DNA from: Candidatus Krumholzibacteriia bacterium
GTDB taxonomy: Bacteria > Krumholzibacteriota > Krumholzibacteriia > LZORAL124-64-63
Length of the DNA: 6,092 bases
Reading direction: 5' to 3'
NCBI GenBank assembly: GCA_030632925.1
Contig: DAOVTU010000209.1
Coordinates: 1-6,092, forward strand
Made by a program: the position numbers and the translations under genes. Below the pieces are notes generated by a model. It saw only the letters and a list, made by a program, of their open reading frames with translations. It had not been told where the DNA came from and made no database searches. Shown here piece by piece: positions 5,276-6,092 of the stretch (position 1 is the first letter of the stretch; the number at the start of each line of letters is the position of its first letter).

Positions 5276-6092
5276 GGCGTGCCCCCGGACAAATCAACGG
5301 CGCCCACGAAATTCTCGCCCATGAGGAACAGGCCATGGCTGTCGGTCTTGACCAACTGGGCATAGCCGATACTTCTCATGATCGTCAAAAGTGGAGCCGC
5401 GACCGGTTCAATGGTCTGCCAGATCTCGTTTTCCCGCACCACCAGGGCATCCAGGGAAATGGACCAGCCCAGCAACCGGCCATCGTCCAGCACGCAGAAA
5501 TCCGTGACTGTCGCGGCCACCGCGGTGTTGTTCTGGCGAGTGAACAGGCCGGCATCCCGCCAGCGGCCGTCAACCAGTTCCCGCGAGTTGGCGTACCCCA
5601 TGACCATGGCCCACCCCTCACCCAGAACCGTCATCGACGTCGGGTCCCAACCCAGGGTCACCCACAGCAACTCCGGTGCGCTCTCGTTATTCATCACGTA
5701 CAGGCCATCGGTGTTGAGGATTTCGATTTCCGTCGCCGAACGCCGTCTCAGGCCGCGAATTCTGTGGTCATAAAAATCCGGTGTGGGTACGAAGGTGATC
5801 TCGCCACCGCGCAGCGATCCGATCCCCTCGTCGCTGCTGATGAGCACCTCACCATCGGGCATGGTGTAGACCCGCAGGATGTACCCCGGAATGGGCAGCT
5901 CGTGCAGATCGGTGCCATCCCAGTGCCACAAATGTTTAGTGTCCTTGACCAGCAACCGGCCTTGATCATCGACCAGCAAGGCGTTGTTGAGTGGGTTGTT
6001 CCGGCTCGAATTTTCGGTTTGGGCCACAAGTTGCCACACGCCCGAATCGACCGACTCGGTCTGAAAAAGTGAACCCTCGTCCATGTACAGCA
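5272..6092 (-). CDS. Beta-propeller-like protein, 5'-truncated by the window edge
   Basis: The frame stays open past the ATG at 6084 to the window edge (Leu-Tyr precede it), and no Shine-Dalgarno sequence can be seen, so that Met is probably internal. Numbering from it, the visible 270 residues contain repeats like those in the next gene: LLVDDQGRLLVKDTKHLWHW (36-55), VLISSDEGIGSLRGGEI (80-96), IEILNTDGLYVMNN (120-133), FCVLDDGRLLGWS (196-208) and LVKTDSHGLFLMG (244-256). They look like propeller blades with a Gly turn followed by an aromatic strand. The N-terminus, where a signal peptide or lipobox would be, is outside the window. The stop overlaps the lipoprotein start by 4 nt (ATGA). The two are likely diverged tandem paralogues that are made together. 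No enzyme motif is visible and the function is unknown. Confidence 0.8.
   Translation of the reverse strand, partial: LYMDEGSLFQTESVDSGVWQLVAQTENSSRNNPLNNALLVDDQGRLLVKDTKHLWHWDGTDLHELPIPGYILRVYTMPDGEVLISSDEGIGSLRGGEITFVPTPDFYDHRIRGLRRRSATEIEILNTDGLYVMNNESAPELLWVTLGWDPTSMTVLGEGWAMVMGYANSRELVDGRWRDAGLFTRQNNTAVAATVTDFCVLDDGRLLGWSISLDALVVRENEIWQTIEPVAAPLLTIMRSIGYAQLVKTDSHGLFLMGENFVGAVDLSGGTP

Overview
This window comes from a bacterial chromosome of fairly high GC content. The organism looks like an envelope-bearing (diderm) bacterium: it has a periplasmic HtrA/DegP protease with a signal peptide, and a large lipoprotein with a clean lipobox. No gene fixes the taxon. Long beta-propeller lipoproteins of unknown function, a one-cluster ferredoxin and a small HD-domain protein together would suit an uncultured FCB-type or Gemmatimonadota/Krumholzibacteriota-like lineage, but that is a low-confidence inference. 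No rRNA, tRNA, CRISPR array, insertion sequence or prophage gene is visible.

Layout: the left end carries the 3' part of one plus-strand gene, an alpha/beta hydrolase (to 679). A strong nested hairpin (693-729) separates it from the convergent minus-strand genes and probably ends transcription from both sides. All other genes are on the minus strand. In their direction of transcription (right to left) they are: a truncated beta-propeller-like protein (6092-5272); a second propeller-like protein that is a lipoprotein (5275-3371), joined to the first by a 4-nt ATGA overlap; a small HD-domain protein (3330-2794) 40 nt further on; an acidic 4Fe-4S ferredoxin (2609-2376) with its own leader and terminator; and a Do/HtrA serine endopeptidase (2191-755).

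How the genes relate: the two propeller genes and the HD gene probably form one operon. The lipoprotein should sit on a membrane facing the envelope, while the HD protein is cytoplasmic, so their shared job is not obvious. The ferredoxin and protease look like separate units, because a rho-independent terminator (2314-2351) lies between them and a 184-nt leader lies before the ferredoxin.

The most unusual parts are non-coding or subtle. The ferredoxin leader holds four AGATCT hexamers spaced exactly 10 bp apart, forming a 26-bp perfect palindrome that can also fold as a 14-bp stem. The HD protein has Ala in place of the His of the signature His-Asp pair. I see no complete novel multi-gene system here.
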